Source: Planctomycetales bacterium
GTDB lineage: Bacteria > Planctomycetota > Planctomycetia > Pirellulales > Thermoguttaceae
NCBI GenBank assembly: GCA_007127495.1
Contig: SKZG01000438.1
Location: 1-8,212 of the forward strand
Direction: 5' to 3'
DNA length: 8,212 nt
Part shown: piece after piece, positions 1 through 6,292 of the stretch
How positions within the stretch are numbered: position 1 is the stretch's first letter
Layout of the letters: each line of letters starts with the position of its first letter
Notes under the pieces: model-generated
Databases searched by the model: none
Told to the model about the DNA's origin: nothing
Seen by the model: the letters and a program-made list of their open reading frames with translations, nothing else
Made by a program: the position numbers and the translations under genes

Positions 1-91
1 CAGCGGCTACGGCGGCTCCACCGAAGACTCCAGCCGCGGCCGCGGCCGCACCCCGCTTGAGGAAGATACGTCGGCTGTCTTGGACTGTCAT
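1..91 (-). CDS. Tat-exported protein, N-terminal 30 codons only (runs off left edge)
   Basis: The minus strand reads ATG at 91-89, followed by MTVQDSRRIFLKRG and then an alanine/glycine-rich stretch (AAAAAAGVFGGAAVAA). SRRIFLK matches the twin-arginine consensus S-R-R-x-F-L-K exactly, and the following hydrophobic segment has the usual Tat h-region make-up. The product should therefore be exported folded by the Tat system. The mature part lies outside the window, so its function cannot be told; Gfo/Idh/MocA oxidoreductases, DUF1501 proteins and cofactor-binding oxidoreductases are common with such leaders. The start is supported by five residues before the SRR motif and by a sigma-54 promoter whose predicted start site leaves a leader of about 34 nt. 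The ribosome site is weak: AGGG about 8 nt upstream. The signal peptide is secure; the protein family is unknown. Confidence 0.75.
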   Translation of the reverse strand, partial: MTVQDSRRIFLKRGAAAAAAGVFGGAAVAA

Positions 92-135
92 GGCGGTACC
101 CTGATGGAGGCGAGGATGATACTGGTGCGCTGGAG

Positions 136-152
136 AGCAACCGGCGTGCCAA
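136..152 (-). promoter_or_regulatory. Sigma-54 (RpoN) promoter of the Tat-protein gene
   Basis: The minus strand reads TTGGCACGCCGGTTGCT, a perfect match to YTGGCACG-N4-TTGCW. The invariant GG (150-149) and GC (138-137) are separated by exactly 10 bases. The predicted start site is near 125, giving a leader of about 34 nt to the ATG at 91. This is one of three such perfect sites in the window, all upstream of and directed towards a gene. Confidence 0.82.
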
Positions 153-220
153 AACAATTGGCCTGAGGGGTCCTGCCACGACGTAGAGCCACCTGCGTCA
201 GAAAGTCGTAGTATCCCGTC

Positions 221-230
221 AAATATTCAC
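221..230 (-). promoter_or_regulatory. Candidate activator (UAS) site for the Tat-gene sigma-54 promoter
   Basis: The minus strand reads GTGAATATTT, 84 bp upstream of the -12 base of the promoter at 136-152. It sits in an AT-rich island containing the dyad AATA-gtgaa-TATT. A related word (GTGAAYRKTT) lies at a similar distance from the two other sigma-54 promoters here. Binding by an enhancer-binding protein is inferred. Confidence 0.45.
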
Positions 231-456
231 TATTAAGACGTCGGACGGTATCAAAGGGCGGGTGGGCCCTGGACGGCTACGGGCCCGATCGATTGGTTGG
301 ATGCAGCAACCGCTGCCCGTTCCGCCTGACACGGTTGCTGAAGGTGACTGCGAAGGACAGGTGATCTACAAGGCCGAGAAGAATGCATGCTGCGCCGTCC
401 AAGGGTGGGGCGGCGACGGACTGCAGCTCGGGTCCTGGCGGCATTTCTAGGTCAGC

Positions 457-574
457 GAACCGTTTGTTCTCCTGGCCGCGTACACACAGCACACCCAAGG
501 ACGCTCACCTGATCCTCTACTACGGCTGGCACTCACACTATGTCCGTCGCATGCGTCGCAAGGCGGAGCAAGCC
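457..574 (+). pseudogene. IS91-type transposase C-terminal remnant, frameshifted
   Basis: Reading from 457 gives EPFVLLAAYTQH. After a frame change near 490-494 it continues PKDAHLILYYGWHSHY and then VRRMRRKAEQAG (to about 571). The composite resembles the C-terminal part of IS91-family (Y2) transposases, which typically have a run like FLA-x-x-TQHIP followed by HLVRYYGxYSN and a basic RGxRRKA tail. Only about 38 residues can be followed. The catalytic tyrosines and the zinc-binding N-terminus are absent, an in-frame stop (TAG 448-450) lies just upstream, and homology fades after about 574. This is a relic, not a working element. The family call rests on remembered family features and was not confirmed by a search. 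Confidence 0.5.
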
Positions 575-617
575 GGCACGTCGTCGAGCGGTCGGCGACG
601 TACGGTGCTCAGGACCG

Positions 618-1079
618 TCAGTGGACGGCGGCCAGGGCGGCGTCGACCTGCTCGTGCCCGATCGCTTCACCATCCAACTTCAATCCTTGGAAGTCGCCTC
701 GCAAGGCCTTCAGCGCATAGCGTTCCCGGTCGATTTCGTAGGCGGTGCGCACCCCCAGTCGACGGAGGAGTGGCAGCGGAGGACACCAGCCCTGCAAAGC
801 ATGCTGGGCGAGGAAGGCCGTGACCACGCCGGCCAGAAGGAACCATCGCTTCTTCCCGCAAAGGCCAAGGATAACCGAGCTAGTCGCCAGGGTGGCCGCG
901 TTGAACTCAAGTGCTCGTTCGACGTCCCATTCTTCATCCAGCTCCTGCAGTCGCAAATCGATCAGTTCTGCGGAGCATCCGCTGTAGTGGACGACATTCC
1001 GTCGGATCTGCTCTTGGATTCTTCGATTGATCTGCTCGTCAGTTTGGCTTGGAACCCGGTCGGTAGTGGTAGGAAACAT
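618..1079 (-). CDS. YgaP/DUF2892-type small membrane protein, 153 aa
   Basis: This is a predicted inner-membrane protein. Residues 1-58 are soluble and charged (NRRIQEQIRRN, LQELDEEWDVERALE). A membrane hairpin follows at about 59-75 and 79-96. Next comes the signature QGWCPPLPLLRRLGVRT (96-112), then a basic/amphipathic tail with ERYALKALRGDF (119-130). The W-C-P-P-L-P-x-L-R-R-L-G-x-R-T block is what I associate with DUF2892/YgaP-like transmembrane proteins that sit in stress clusters; no enzymatic role is known. The start at 1079 is favoured by a strong AAGGAGGG at 1094-1087, 7 nt upstream; the longer open frame reaching 1397 is chance. It lies 271 bp downstream of the PRC-barrel gene on the same strand, so it may have its own promoter. 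No clear one is seen. Confidence 0.85.
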   Translation of the reverse strand: MFPTTTDRVPSQTDEQINRRIQEQIRRNVVHYSGCSAELIDLRLQELDEEWDVERALEFNAATLATSSVILGLCGKKRWFLLAGVVTAFLAQHALQGWCPPLPLLRRLGVRTAYEIDRERYALKALRGDFQGLKLDGEAIGHEQVDAALAAVH

Positions 1080-1173
1080 CGTAGAACCCTCCTTCGATTC
1101 AATGTGTCGGAAACGAAACCAAGGACAGACGCGACGACGATCGGCACGAAGCACACGACCGGTGCAGGATAGA

Positions 1174-1210
1174 GTTCCAGGCCAAGTCGCTAGAGACGTT
1201 AGCCTGGAAC
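1174..1210. repeat. Perfect 9-bp inverted repeat, GTTCCAGGC-N19-GCCTGGAAC
   Basis: The arms at 1174-1182 and 1202-1210 are exactly complementary across a 19-nt spacer, about 95-130 bp upstream of the DUF2892-type start. It could be an operator, an RNA stem in the leader, or the end of the upstream PRC transcript. No T-run follows on either strand, so an ordinary intrinsic terminator is unlikely. Confidence 0.5.
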
Positions 1211-1350
1211 CCCATTCCATGCAAGGTTTCGTGCCACAAACGGCACTTTGCCCCACCGGCGAGGCCGCTGCAAATGGAGGTGTTTGCGCACATGCGACAG
1301 GCCAATGGCCTCCGCCACAGCTCGCCCCACCGATCGTGCCGGCAAACGGG

Positions 1351-1917
1351 CTATTGGTCACGTTCACGAGGACGCGGCTCCACGTCGACGTCGACACCCT
1401 CGCGCCCTACTCGGACGTCGACGGCGGCGCCGCGGCGACGCGGCCGCTCAATCCCGTATTGCGCGTCAAGTTCTCGGGCCAATTGGCGATCGGCAAAATC
1501 CGGCCAGTTGTCTTTTTCGAAGCCGGTAGCGCCCTTGATTTGCTCTTCCGTCGCATTAAGTACTAAATTGTACTCGTCGCGCCCCTCAATCTTCTGGACT
1601 TTGAACGCCTCCCAGGGGACGGCCACCAAGGTGTCACCAAATCCCAAGAAGCCGCCATACGATAAGGCCGCGTACCGAACCCGGCCGCTCTCCGCGTCGA
1701 TGACGATATCGTCCACCGACCCCAGAGTGTCACCTTGCGGGTTGTGGACGCTCATGCCGGTAATTTGGCTGGCACGCACCGTCACGCGTCTGACTGTTTC
1801 ATCGCGACGTTGCCTCTGTGGCCGGCCTGGCCTTTCCGACGGATCGGGCCGAGCCGCGAACGTCTGAATGCATATTCCGATTGCCAACATTCCAAGCAGC
1901 ATAGTTAAACGTTTCAT
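1351..1917 (-). CDS. Secreted PRC-barrel domain protein, 188 aa
   Basis: Residues 1-22 form a Sec signal peptide: basic MKR, a hydrophobic core, then a likely cut in QTFAA. A proline/arginine-rich linker (23-46) leads to a PRC-barrel domain at about 47-125. It has the classic pattern VRASQITGMSVHNPQGDTLG, then SVDDIVIDAESGRVRYAAL, SYGGFLGFGDTLVAVPWEAF, and a closing strand YNLVLNATEEQIKGA. Exported PRC-barrel proteins of this kind are common beside CsbD-like and other stress genes; the ligand is unknown. The C-terminus carries a conserved-looking DNWPDF and an Arg/Asp/Val tail. The start at 1917 has AAGGAGAG upstream. It lies 218 bp downstream of csbD on the same strand. No convincing promoter was found in that gap. 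Confidence 0.9.
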   Translation of the reverse strand: MKRLTMLLGMLAIGICIQTFAARPDPSERPGRPQRQRRDETVRRVTVRASQITGMSVHNPQGDTLGSVDDIVIDAESGRVRYAALSYGGFLGFGDTLVAVPWEAFKVQKIEGRDEYNLVLNATEEQIKGATGFEKDNWPDFADRQLARELDAQYGIERPRRRGAAVDVRVGREGVDVDVEPRPRERDQ

Positions 1918-2090
1918 CGGTCACTCTCCTTCAATGCAATAGGGGTCATGAAACTCATTCGTTGAACATTGTGTCGTCGTGCGATACGGACGCTGCTATC
2001 GTGGGGGGAGCCAAAGGGCTCGCCGTCGCGAGGATTCGCATGCAGCCGTCCATCGCCCGCCGACCGCGTGCATGGCCACGCAACGCGGCA

Positions 2091-2105
2091 GAAGCCCCCG
2101 GCTTC
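2091..2105 (-). terminator. GC-rich hairpin after csbD (terminator-like)
   Basis: GAAGCC-ccc-GGCTTC is a perfect 6-bp stem with a 3-nt loop, starting about 30 nt past the csbD stop codon. It lacks a U-tract, so termination would be weak or Rho-assisted. It may instead be an mRNA 3'-end stabiliser. Confidence 0.35.
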
Positions 2106-2135
2106 GTTCACGGCCGTTCCATGCTGTGGCGAAGG

Positions 2136-2336
2136 TCAACAGCAACCGCCTTCAAATTCCTTCACCTGCTTCTGGGCCTCCTCCTTGGCGATGCCATATT
2201 TCTCTTGAAGCTTGCCTACCAATTGATCGCGTTGGCCATTCACCTGCGTCAAGTCGTCGTCGGTCAACTTGCCCCATTGTTCTTTCGCTTGGCCTTTGAG
2301 CTGCTTCCAATTGCCTTTTAGCTGTTCGGTGTTCAT
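2136..2336 (-). CDS. CsbD-family stress protein, 66 aa
   Basis: The small hydrophilic protein MNTEQLKGNWKQLKGQAKEQ continues WGKLTDDDLTQVNGQRDQLV and GKLQEKYGIAKEEAQKQV. This is the full CsbD-like domain: the N-W-K-Q-L-K-G motif at the start, W-G-K-L-T-D-D-D-L in the middle and G-K-L-Q-x-x-Y-G-x-x-K-E-E-A at the end. Family members are abundant cytoplasmic proteins induced in general stress (CsbD in Bacillus, YjbJ in Escherichia coli), with no defined biochemical role. The last residues EFEGGCC are unusual: a terminal Cys-Cys pair could bind metal or form disulfides. The start has AAGGAAGG upstream (about 2352-2345). Transcription is predicted from the sigma-54 promoter at 2516-2532, giving a leader of about 170 nt. 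Confidence 0.94.
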   Translation of the reverse strand: MNTEQLKGNWKQLKGQAKEQWGKLTDDDLTQVNGQRDQLVGKLQEKYGIAKEEAQKQVKEFEGGCC

Positions 2337-2449
2337 CCTAGTCCCTTCCTTTTCGTTGAGTGTTGTGGTCCAGGCGTGCCATTACGGACGCCCCTGACCC
2401 ATGCCTCTTGCTGCCATGCAGCCAACGGCTGAAGCCGGCGATGCCGACA

Positions 2450-2469
2450 CGAGCACTCACAGTTGCTCG
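2450..2469 (-). other. Stem-loop in the csbD leader
   Basis: CGAGCA at 2450-2455 pairs perfectly with TGCTCG at 2464-2469 around an 8-nt loop. It falls inside the predicted csbD 5' leader (2337-2506). It may affect mRNA stability or translation. It resembles no riboswitch I know. Confidence 0.35.
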
Positions 2470-2515
2470 GGTCGTCACCGGCGAATCGGCCACATACCAA
2501 AGGCAATCGCTTGTA

Positions 2516-2532
2516 GTGCAAAAGGCGTGCCA
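2516..2532 (-). promoter_or_regulatory. Sigma-54 (RpoN) promoter of csbD
   Basis: The minus strand reads TGGCACG-CCTT-TTGCA, an exact match to the consensus. GG is at 2531-2530 and GC at 2519-2518, with 10 bases between. The predicted start is near 2506. Past the -12 box it reads TTGCACTACAAGC, nearly identical to the DUF1328 promoter (TTGCAGTACAAGC). This suggests the two promoters share an origin or a selected downstream region. Confidence 0.85.
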
Positions 2533-2550
2533 CGCCAGGAAGAGCATCCC

Positions 2551-2567
2551 TTGGCACGGGCGGAGCG
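2551..2567 (+). promoter_or_regulatory. Weak sigma-54-like site facing the AI-2E gene
   Basis: TTGGCACG-GGCG-GAGCG has a perfect -24 half and the correct GG-N10-GC spacing (2553-2554 to 2565-2566). The -12 half is GAGC rather than TTGC. It lies back-to-back with the csbD promoter. The predicted start is near 2578, nearly 390 nt before the likely AI-2E start codon, so the assignment is tentative. Confidence 0.35.
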
Positions 2568-2602
2568 ATAGCCGCACTTCGCCCGTGCGGGGCCATGGGT
2601 GG

Positions 2603-2612
2603 AAACATTCAC
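2603..2612 (-). promoter_or_regulatory. Candidate activator (UAS) site for the csbD sigma-54 promoter
   Basis: The minus strand reads GTGAATGTTT, 85 bp upstream of the -12 base. That is almost the same distance as in the Tat-gene promoter (84 bp), and the word differs from that copy at one base. It lies within GGTG-N8-CACC, a short dyad. Confidence 0.45.
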
Positions 2613-2963
2613 CAGTAGACGGCGCGGCGAGGCTCTTTTGCCGTGGTAAACCTCCTTTCGCAGGGACCGGTCGGCTCGCTCCCGCTTTCCGAAAGCTCCG
2701 AGACGTCGCAGCCATTAGGGCGGGTCTCGCCTGAGAAGAAGACGACGCCTCCCTGCTGGGAGCGTCATTCTGTCGCGGCCAAGCAACACCTTGGCAGGTC
2801 ACCGGCAATCCGCGCCGGCCGAATGCCCTTGTTCCGCCGTATACCCTCCCATGCTTCCTCGGCCCGTTCAGGCGTGTGCCCCACGGAGATTGTACGACGC
2901 CTCCGCGTGGGAACGCCGTTTGCTAGAGCAAGGCGTATCGTGGCAAGTCACAATGGCAACTCC

Positions 2964-5501
2964 ATGCCTGCTCCATTACACAACTGGACTTCGAGAGATG
3001 TCATCACGACGACCCTTGTGGTCGTGGTGGTTGGCTTGGGCTTCTGGTTAGCCTATCACGTCGCTTACGCCCTAGCGCTGTTTTTCATTGCCCTGGTGCT
3101 GGCCAGCGCGATACGGGGCCCCGTGGCAGGCTTGCAGTGGCTGGGCTTCTCGCGGACGTTGGCCGCAATGACCACGCATTTGATCGTCTTGGCGCTGCTG
3201 GTCGCCGTGGGAGTGCTGGCGTTGCCGCAGTTGGTGGACCAGACGGTGGGGCTACTCGAGATCTTGCCGGAAAACTACGAATTGTTGCGCCTTCAGCTTC
3301 TCGCGTCCTCTTCGCACTCACTGCAGGCCGTCGGCCAGGTGTTGCCACGACAACCGTGGCGCGACTTGCTTCACGGGTCCCAGGACCGGCCTTCGGAGTT
3401 CATTCCAGCGTTGTCACAGCTCCTGTTTGTGGGTCTTGGGTTCTTATTCGCGCTGCTGGCGTTGTTCCTGCTGAGTTTTCACTGGTGCATGGCGGGTGAC
3501 AGGACGATCCACTCGATGCTGCAACTCCTTCCAGCCGGACGACGCCAGGCAGTCGCGGATTGTCTCGACGATATTCAGCATAAACTGGGCGCCTTTGTTC
3601 GGGGCCAACTCGTCTTGTGCGTCGCCGTCGGCGCCATGGCCTACGTGGCCTATCTGGCCATCGGCGTGCCGTTCCCTGCCCTCTTGGCCGTCGTGGCAGG
3701 CATGCTCGAGGCCGTACCCATCCTCGGGCCGATCGTCGCTACCGTGCCGGCCGTCATCGTGGGCGCCTCGCAGGGATGGCAAACGGTTGTGTGGGTGATC
3801 GTTGCCAACATCGTCATCGCCCAGATCGAGTCGTACCTTTTGGTTCCGAGCATCATGAATCGGTCGGTCGGCGTGCATCCGATCGTGAGCATCGGGGCGA
3901 TTGCCGCCATGGTTGCCCTGCTGGGACCGATTGGCGGCGTGTTGGCGATTCCGTCGGCCGCGGTGGTTCAAACGCTCTTGAACCGGCTTGTGTTTCGACG
4001 CGGGCCCCCGCCCGAGTCGGAGTTGCAAGACGACCGCGGCCCTGTGGCGGTCCTTCGTTACCGGGGGCAAGAACTGTTGTACGACTTGCGAGCGCTTGCC
4101 ATTGAACAGCCGGCCGGCAACGACGACGGCGACGGTGCGATCTCATCCGATGAAGTCCTTATGCAATCGGAACTTGTAGTGGATGACGTGCTGGAGTGTG
4201 TTCGCAAGCTATCGGCGGAGACGTCGGCGACCAATCATACCTCCAGTGAACTCGACAGGACGCATCCGACGCCGGTCCAGGCGGCACGCGTTGCGGTGTT
4301 GGCGGGAATGACCTTGGTCGTGCTCGCCGTCTTGTGGGCCTTTCGGAGCGCTGTGGCCCTGTTGGTCATGGCGATCGTGCTCTCCTGGGCGATGCGCCCC
4401 CTTCAAACCAGACTGCCCTCGCGCCGGCTCGTCCGAGTTCCCGCGATCTTCGCGATGTACCTCGGACTGCTGGTTATTCCAGCCATGGCGGGATACTATG
4501 TCGTCCCTCGGGTCGCGGCGGACATGGAGCAGGCGGTTCGTCAACTGGCGAAACTGCACCAGGAACTTCCCAAACGATGGGCGGACGGCACCACGCTCCT
4601 ACAGTTCGCCGCCGACCGGATCGCACGGATGGACGGCACCTTTGCGGATGAGCCCGGCGACCATACCGTGGCGCTCTTCGACGGGGCGCTGGGTTGGGGG
4701 GGGGCATTCTCTCGCGCTACCATTAACGTGCTCTTCGTGCTCTTCCTGGCAGGGTACTGGAGCGCCGACGGAGATCGGTTCCGGCGTCTGTGGCTGTCGC
4801 TCCTCTCTGGCTGGCGACGCCGACAAACGTTTCATGCCTGGCAAGAGGTCGAGTCGGAGGTCGGCGCGTATGTCCGTCGTGAACTATTGCTGGGCCTCCT
4901 GGCCGCAACGACGATCGGATTCGCGCTCGGCGCCCTCGGATTTCCCTTTGCGACGGCGATTGCACTGATCACCCTGGCCGCCTGGTTTGTTCCGTGGCTG
5001 GGTGTGGCAATGGTGTTGCTTTCCGTATGGGTGGCCGTCGGTATCAACTCGCTGACGCTCACGCCCGTAGCAGCAATCGCGCAGGGAATTATCGGCAGCG
5101 GTATGGTGCTCGTGGTCCATGCGTTGCTCATCACGTTCCTGCGTCCGCGCATTCTTCAGAGAACGCACGTCCATTCCCTCTGGATCCTTGTGACGGCGGT
5201 ATCGCTCATCATTCTGCTAGGCTGGTGGGGTGTGCTCCTGGCGCCGCCGGTGGCGGCTGCCGGCGAAGCCGCCTTCCGGTCATTCAGGGAGGCGCTATCG
5301 CATTATCGCGAAGCGCCGTCGGGCGACCTTGCCGCCGCTCGCGCCCGCCTTCACGAACTGTGCGCTCGAATGAGCCAGGGCAGTTGGGCGGAAGATGCAC
5401 CGATCCAGACAGCCATCCAGCGAGTCGAATCGCTCCTAACCCAGGCTGAACCGTGCGCGACCCGCACCGACGATTCCAGCCGGGCAGAAAGGCGCGCGTA
5501 G
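2964..5501 (+). CDS. Tandem AI-2E/PerM-family membrane transporter, 845 aa
   Basis: This is an inner-membrane protein twice the usual 350-400 aa family length. Half 1 (about 1-340) has TMs near 13-50, 68-90, 149-175, 214-268, 273-298 and 303-338. It carries the family signatures MLEAVPILGPIVATVPAV (247 on), IESYLLVPSIMNRSVGVHP (about 288-306) and LLGPIGGVLAIP. A hydrophilic acidic linker (about 342-437) joins half 2 (about 439-770). Half 2 keeps the TM layout, but its motifs are degenerate: LAAWFVPWLGV replaces E-x-x-P-x-x-G-P, and RPRILQRTHVHSLWIL replaces the P-x-I-M/VHP block. A soluble tail follows. Family members are linked to export of autoinducer-2 or other small solutes, or to cation/proton exchange; the substrate here is unknown. 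Start choice: ATG 2964 just before the first TM, or GTG 2940 (24 nt upstream, in frame), which has AAGG 6 nt before it. Confidence 0.88.
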   Translation: MPAPLHNWTSRDVITTTLVVVVVGLGFWLAYHVAYALALFFIALVLASAIRGPVAGLQWLGFSRTLAAMTTHLIVLALLVAVGVLALPQLVDQTVGLLEILPENYELLRLQLLASSSHSLQAVGQVLPRQPWRDLLHGSQDRPSEFIPALSQLLFVGLGFLFALLALFLLSFHWCMAGDRTIHSMLQLLPAGRRQAVADCLDDIQHKLGAFVRGQLVLCVAVGAMAYVAYLAIGVPFPALLAVVAGMLEAVPILGPIVATVPAVIVGASQGWQTVVWVIVANIVIAQIESYLLVPSIMNRSVGVHPIVSIGAIAAMVALLGPIGGVLAIPSAAVVQTLLNRLVFRRGPPPESELQDDRGPVAVLRYRGQELLYDLRALAIEQPAGNDDGDGAISSDEVLMQSELVVDDVLECVRKLSAETSATNHTSSELDRTHPTPVQAARVAVLAGMTLVVLAVLWAFRSAVALLVMAIVLSWAMRPLQTRLPSRRLVRVPAIFAMYLGLLVIPAMAGYYVVPRVAADMEQAVRQLAKLHQELPKRWADGTTLLQFAADRIARMDGTFADEPGDHTVALFDGALGWGGAFSRATINVLFVLFLAGYWSADGDRFRRLWLSLLSGWRRRQTFHAWQEVESEVGAYVRRELLLGLLAATTIGFALGALGFPFATAIALITLAAWFVPWLGVAMVLLSVWVAVGINSLTLTPVAAIAQGIIGSGMVLVVHALLITFLRPRILQRTHVHSLWILVTAVSLIILLGWWGVLLAPPVAAAGEAAFRSFREALSHYREAPSGDLAAARARLHELCARMSQGSWAEDAPIQTAIQRVESLLTQAEPCATRTDDSSRAERRA

Positions 5502-5607
5502 AAGGTCGGACCTGACTGGTTCTAGGGAGGCGTTCTGGCCGAAGCTGACGCGGGTGGGCAGCCAATCGCTCCGCCCGGCCCACACGCTTTCGACGGACTG
5601 AGAGCTA

Positions 5608-5700
5608 GTCCGAAAAGGGGGGACAGGCATCCTGCATTTTGTAGCTGCGTTAGGCACGGGCCACAACATACGGGAGCCAGTCCCCGTTTCGGACAGGCTC
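5608..5700. repeat. REP-like hairpin pair with GTCC/GGGGAC cores
   Basis: The segment 5674-5700 folds as GAGCC-a-GTCC, loop ccgtttc, GGAC-a-GGCTC (9 pairs around one A/A mismatch). Its reverse complement contains GTCCGAAACGGGGAC. The similar GTCCGAAAAGGGGGGAC begins at 5608, so the two can also pair with each other. It sits between convergent genes, where it could act as a two-way terminator or mRNA end. The GGGGAC/GTCCCC core recurs at 6401-6413. Confidence 0.5.
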
Positions 5701-5829
5701 TGACATACTGCCGGAGCCACCGCCTGCTACTGACGTGTCACCGATCCGGCATGCGTCGTCGAACGTTGCCTCCTGCCGGGAAAGGTGCGAAAACCCGACG
5801 TTCCTTGGCACTACGGCACACTCGGCAGC

Positions 5830-5892
5830 CTGACGCACCTGATCCTCGTTTGGAGCTGGCGGCGACCCCACTGGAGATATACGACTCGGTCA
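5830..5892 (+). pseudogene. Possible transposase C-terminal scrap
   Basis: The frame reads LTHLILVWSWRRPHWRYTTR. The W-S-W-R-R-x-H pattern followed by basic residues resembles the end of some DDE transposases (W-S-x-W-R-R-x-H-Q). It is about 20 residues long, with nothing convincing on either side, so it may be chance. Confidence 0.22.
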
Positions 5893-5988
5893 CCGTTCCG
5901 GAGAGCGGTCACCGAGCCGATTAAACAGCGGGCGCGGTCGCCTGCTGGTTGTGGTCGCGCCCTGCGAACAGGGGTGTGACGCCACTCG

Positions 5989-6159
5989 TCACACATTCGA
6001 CCGGCGCATCCCTCCGGCAATCAGGCTGACAATAAACAGCACCAGAAAGATGAAAAACAGAACCTGCGCGATTGTCGACGCCCCGGCGGCAATTCCGCCG
6101 AAACCGAAAACGGCTGCTACAATCGCCACGATGAAAAACAGCAATGCCCAGTACAACAT
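5989..6159 (-). CDS. DUF1328 (YtjA/UPF0391) small membrane protein, 56 aa
   Basis: The protein begins [20 protein letters not shown] and continues [33 protein letters not shown]. It is two hydrophobic helices around the glycine/alanine turn [11 protein letters not shown], with a short basic tail. Length, the start ML-x-W-A-x-x-F, the G-F-G-G-I-A-x-G-A motif and the R-R tail all match DUF1328. These tiny inner-membrane proteins are linked to stress or biofilm conditions but have no established mechanism. A good GGAGG (6172-6168) lies 8 nt upstream of the ATG. A perfect sigma-54 promoter about 123 nt further upstream predicts activator-dependent expression. Confidence 0.93.
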   Translation of the reverse strand: MLYWALLFFIVAIVAAVFGFGGIAAGASTIAQVLFFIFLVLFIVSLIAGGMRRSNV

Positions 6160-6292
6160 GGTAGGTACCTCCACATGAAATGTGCCCTTGGAAATGCAAC
6201 CGGTTCGGTCAAGCTCGTCGTCCCGCGTGCTCACGGGAAGCACACGAGCGCCGCACCGGTCTGTAAACTGTCGTCTTTCTGAAAGCTTGTAC

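Larger units (their letters stand above)
92..617. other. Gene-poor 526-bp stretch
   Basis: No intact gene is supported here. It holds the leader, sigma-54 promoter and candidate activator site of the left-edge gene, two GGGCCC palindromes at 264-269 and 281-286 (17 bp apart), and an IS91-type transposase scrap at about 457-574. Short open frames in between show no recognisable protein features. Confidence 0.6.
2337..2963. other. Divergent intergenic region, 627 bp
   Basis: This separates csbD (minus) from the AI-2E gene (plus). It contains the csbD ribosome site and leader, the paired sigma-54 sites at 2516-2567 and a candidate activator site. No protein is supported. The plus frame stays open back to a GTG at 2643 ahead of the AI-2E gene, but its sequence has no membrane or domain character. 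Confidence 0.6.
5502..5988. other. Convergent intergenic region, 487 bp
   Basis: This lies between the 3' ends of the AI-2E gene and the DUF1328 gene. It holds a strong hairpin (5674-5700) with an upstream arm-like copy (5608-5628), a possible transposase scrap (5830-5892), and a CTCGGTCACCG/CGGTCACCGAG pair at 5885-5916. That pair could form a stem after the DUF1328 stop but has no T-run. No intact gene is seen. Confidence 0.6.

Noticed and set aside
1221..1236. Sigma-54-like TGGCACG-AAACC-TTGCA on the minus strand upstream of the DUF2892-type gene
   Set aside because: The spacer gives GG-N11-GC instead of the nearly invariant N10, so it is probably inactive. No GTGAAYRKTT word lies at the expected distance.
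1080..1397. Upstream extension of the DUF2892-type reading frame
   Set aside because: A strong AAGGAGGG 7 nt before the ATG at 1079 fixes the start. The extension would overlap the PRC-barrel gene and has no family features.
540..1566. Long plus-strand open frames opposite the DUF2892-type and PRC-barrel genes
   Set aside because: They are Arg/Ser/Pro-rich shadows of well-supported minus-strand genes with no ribosome sites or domains.
2038..2055. Weak sigma-54-like TGGACGG-CTGC-ATGCG upstream of the PRC-barrel gene
   Set aside because: The spacing is right, but the -24 box departs from GGCACG at several positions. It is too weak to annotate.
2366..2383. Second TGGCACG on the minus strand close to csbD (ATGGCACG-CCTG-GACCA)
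   Set aside because: The -24 half is perfect but the -12 half lacks the essential GC. It may be a relic or chance; the site at 2516-2532 is far better.
2643..2963. N-terminal extension of the AI-2E-type protein to the GTG at 2643
   Set aside because: The 107 extra residues have no domain or membrane character, and the family begins just before the first membrane segment. An open frame of this length is common by chance in GC-rich DNA.
504..5846. Shared ACCTGATCCTC near 508 and 5837, followed in both places by 7 nt and GCTGGC
   Set aside because: The two places encode different transposase-like scraps and the match does not extend, so it is probably coincidence.
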